Source: Parasponia andersonii
Lineage: Eukaryota; Streptophyta; Magnoliopsida; Rosales; Cannabaceae
NCBI GenBank assembly: GCA_002914805.1
Contig: JXTB01000180.1
Coordinates: 647,064 to 711,063 of the forward strand
Reading direction: 5' to 3'
Length of the DNA: 64,000 bases
Within the stretch, counting starts at the first letter, position 1. Every line of letters starts with the position of its first letter. Below are positions 61,142-64,000 of this stretch, piece after piece. A program made the translations under genes and the position numbers. The notes beneath the pieces are model-generated. The model was not told the DNA's origin. It saw nothing but the letters and a program-made list of their open reading frames with translations, and searched no databases.

Positions 61142-61394
61142 GGGTGAGGAAGAGAGAGAGAGAGAATCGGGTGAGGAAAAGAGAGAGAGAGAGTCTACGA
61201 AAAAGGATACGCACGTGAGTGGGAATATATGGGACTGTGTAAGTTTTCAAAAAATTGCATTATAGTCCCCGGTTCCCAAATCTCTATCAATTCTGTCCTC
61301 CAAAATTTGCAATTTAGTCTTTCTGCCCCCCATTATAATATCTGAAAAATTGGTAAAATGTCCAAATTACCCTCCCAAAATCCGAGTTTTTACA
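59130..61394 (-). mobile_element. LTR-like repeat, most complete copy (probable solo LTR)
   Basis: It starts TGTCACGACCC at 59130 and ends TTTTTACA at 61394, so on the minus strand it runs TGTAAAAACTCG to GGGTCGTGACA, proper TG...CA ends. Flanks 'tatac' (59125-59129) and 'tttac' (61395-61399) agree at four of five bases, as an aged target duplication would. Inside are TA microsatellites (59672-59703, 60651-60705) and a GAGA tract (61095-61195). No primer-binding site, gag or pol adjoins it. It is a fossil, probably a Ty3/gypsy solo LTR; superfamily inferred from its ends only. Confidence 0.75.
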
Positions 61395-64000
61395 TTTACA
61401 TATAATAAATATAGCTTTAAAATTTAGTACCTTAAAAAGTTATAGTAATTCAAGATGTTTCATTTAAACATAATATCTAGAAATAGTCATTAGTTTTACT
61501 TCTAGAATCCAAATGATCATTATAAAAATATATTCCAACACACATCCCGAATATATTGCATGTATTGAAAAGAGATAAGATTGAATTCAATTTTAGTACA
61601 AATAATAAGTAAACAATTTTAGATGCATTTGGAAGGGGAAAAAAAAGAATTAAAAAAATAAAAGTTACATAGAAAAAATCATTAAATTGTGAATTTTTTG
61701 TATTGTTTCTTTTATGAATTTAATCAATTACAAAAAAAAAATTATCTTATGCATTTACTGAAAATATTAATTTAGTACATTGACCTAAATTGGGACCATA
61801 AGATTTTATTATTTAACCGAAGTTATTAACTTACTGAGCATTCATTTATTGAGGCTTTACTGTAGAATGTGCTGAAAAGTATATTATATTTGGCATACCA
61901 TTGGAGACAATTTTATGATGAAATATAAAAATTTAGCATTGGCATGGGTAATAAAATATCCATTGGAGATACTTTTATGATCTTGGGATGTAATGAATAA
62001 TTTCTCTCTATATTTCAGTTGTATTTTTAATTACTGTATTAGTTTTTTTTCATTATATGTAATCATGCAACACGCCTATTTTGATTCCTCATGTGAAGCA
62101 ACTGAAGATATCATCTTCTTGGATTCAATGTCTTGTGTGTTGTATCAAGTGGTTTGAATGCTTAATTTGGTTGAATCAACAGAGTTTGTTAAGATCACCG
62201 TATTAAAGGTTTGTTCTTACAAATCTGTATGTTTAATATGTTTATATTATGGTCTTAACATTTGTGTTCTCAACTAGTGTATTAATCTGTGAGTCAGTCT
62301 GATCAGTGTTCTAGCTTGTTTAGTCAAAATAGTACCTTTAGATATAAGTTTATTTGTCTCAAAAGTAGACCAGTTTGTTTAATTAAGATGACACCTTTAG
62401 ATATAAGTTTATCTGTCTTATCTGTGTTATTGAATGTTTAGATACTATATTTATCCTTTTTATATGACTAGAGTCTCTTTGTACTTTTATATATAAATAG
62501 GAAACTTCTTTACTAATGTGACTATGTCCTTTAAGCATATTGAGTGAAATCCATACAAACCCTCTTGCTCTTGAAGTAAAAAAAAAATACATTCTTAGAG
62601 TTTATGTGTGTTTAGCTATAAGTTTCCCATTGCTATAAAGTCTAACATTTAACCCGGTAATTGGTGGCACTCAATAGTAACATGAACACAAGAGGGATTT
62701 TATGTGTTCGTGGTAAAGCTGGAAAGCTCATCTACAACAGCTGAAAGGAATTCAACACTATATTGAAGAAGCAATCTCCACGAAGGAAATTGAAGTGCAA
62801 ATCGGAGGCAACTACAAGGGAATTCTAGAATTTGCTGTATAAGACATGTATTTATACTTCTTTAATATTTCTAGTGGGTTATTACATATTGGACTAGGTC
62901 TCGTGGATGTTGATGTCTTTGTTTTACTTTTTATTCTTATTGTTTTAAGTTTCTACAATTCACAAGATCTGATTAAATAGTAGAGTAATATGATGTAACG
63001 AAAGTAAATAGAAACATGGAGAAGAAAAAACAAAATAAGAGAAAAAGTGGGGAGAGAATTAAAGGGATATTAGAAAATGAGAAAAAGAGGGATTGTTACC
63101 AGCGGATCATGTGTCATTGAGGGTTCACAGCATCATTGACAAAATCACGCGTGCGAAATATATTTTAAGAAAAACGCATACAACATTGCGTTACCATCCT
63201 AAGAGGTAATTAAATATACAGTTCTATATTTACTTCTTGCCAGCCAAAATGTGCACATTAAGTCGTATAACCCTGTTTTTGGGTAAGAATATTACTCCAT
63301 GTTATATAATTTCAACTCTGTTTTTGGTAAAGATATTGAAGCCCAATGCATTTCATGGTATTCCATCCATCCGTACAACCAAAACACTTCTAGCAGAATC
63401 CACAATTCCACAGCAGGCGGCAAAATTCTGAATTATAGGACCCGCATACCGTATACATTTTAACTTGATTTAAAGCCTCACAATACGCGGTTTCCTAGAT
63501 AATTGCATTTTTTATAATCTAATCAGCATCATCTTAATACACACAGCCAACTATTTAGATTTACAAGGCTAAAAAAAAAAATTGCATTTACGCAAATCAA
63601 GAAGATTAGCTCTAGCATTAGTCGTCATCAAACATCTCATCATGCAAAATAAAGATGACATAACAGGCCAACAAGGTACCATATTGGCTACATTCAATTT
63701 TCAAGAATGTACTCTTCTCATTAAAACAAAACAGAACCTAAATGAACATTGTACCGTTATACTGATAACCACCTACAAACATGAACTGCCCCCATATCAG
63801 AGAATATAACTTAAATTTTCATACACAAACACTTGCTTTCTGATCCGGTTGAGAAAAAAGGAAATTTGAGACTCACTTCCCTACTGAAGCAGAGAAAAAA
63901 AACCCTCTTCAACTTACCTTTCCTCTCACAACTTTCTTTCAATATAAATCAAAATCAGCTCATCTTTTCTGGTTATTCTATAAAGTAAAAGAAAATTATC
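61395..64000. other. Gene-free stretch to the window end
   Basis: A ~57-bp stretch with 'acctttagatataagttta' occurs twice in tandem (about 62333 and 62391). 62040-62870 has LTR-leader-like texture without identifiable ends. 63570-64000 is less AT-rich and could be the 3'UTR of a minus-strand gene beyond the edge, but no coding frame supports it. Confidence 0.4.

Noticed and set aside
62040-62870. Copia LTR with leader
   Set aside because: The texture is LTR-like, but no TG...CA ends, primer-binding site or coding part could be placed.

Overview
This window is nuclear DNA of a flowering plant, most likely a eudicot. It is AT-rich, its genes carry GT-AG introns, and the recognisable proteins are plant families: a chloroplast-type PPR protein, F-box/FBA proteins, the meiotic protein PRD1, a ZCCHC10-like zinc-knuckle protein and a DSE1-type WD40 protein. 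Much of the rest is decayed transposon sequence. I cannot name the species. All homology statements come from memory of the families, with no database search.

Layout. 1-15 kb is gene-poor. It holds three members of one LTR-like repeat family (1-370, 2710-4681, 8209-10200), small inverted-repeat elements and a decayed defensin-like peptide gene (10509-10930). At 15.9-17.3 kb an intact minus-strand gene encodes a 265-residue CCHC zinc-knuckle, Ser/Arg-rich protein with a 5'UTR intron. 17.3-31.3 kb is transposon debris: a broken MULE transposase, a tandem array flanked by two convergent tRNA-like sequences, two head-to-head Ty3/gypsy pieces and a Ty1/copia end. 31.9-34.9 kb is a decayed WD40 gene of the DSE1/TANMEI type that lacks its 3' end. 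A Ty3/gypsy gag piece follows (35.1-36.6 kb), then AT-rich sequence to 40.5 kb.

The functional core is 40.5-57.4 kb. A two-exon PPR gene on the plus strand (40617-43012, 519 aa) and a nine-exon PRD1 gene on the minus strand (51351-57330, 1332 aa; every exon junction keeps frame) face each other. Between them lie two full F-box/FBA genes and the 5' stump of a third, all on the minus strand. The spacers show how this arose: a block running from the 3' end of the PPR gene to the 3' end of PRD1 was duplicated in tandem. A copy of the PPR tail sits at 46422-46735, and a copy of the PRD1 3' flank sits at about 46265-46380, directly beside it.

57.4-64 kb is AT-rich sequence with a 33-bp tandem repeat and the most complete LTR-like copy (59130-61394). 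I see no CRISPR array, rRNA or functional tRNA. The strongest observations are the PPR/F-box/PRD1 duplication, the complete PRD1 model and the pol III-box-flanked tandem array.
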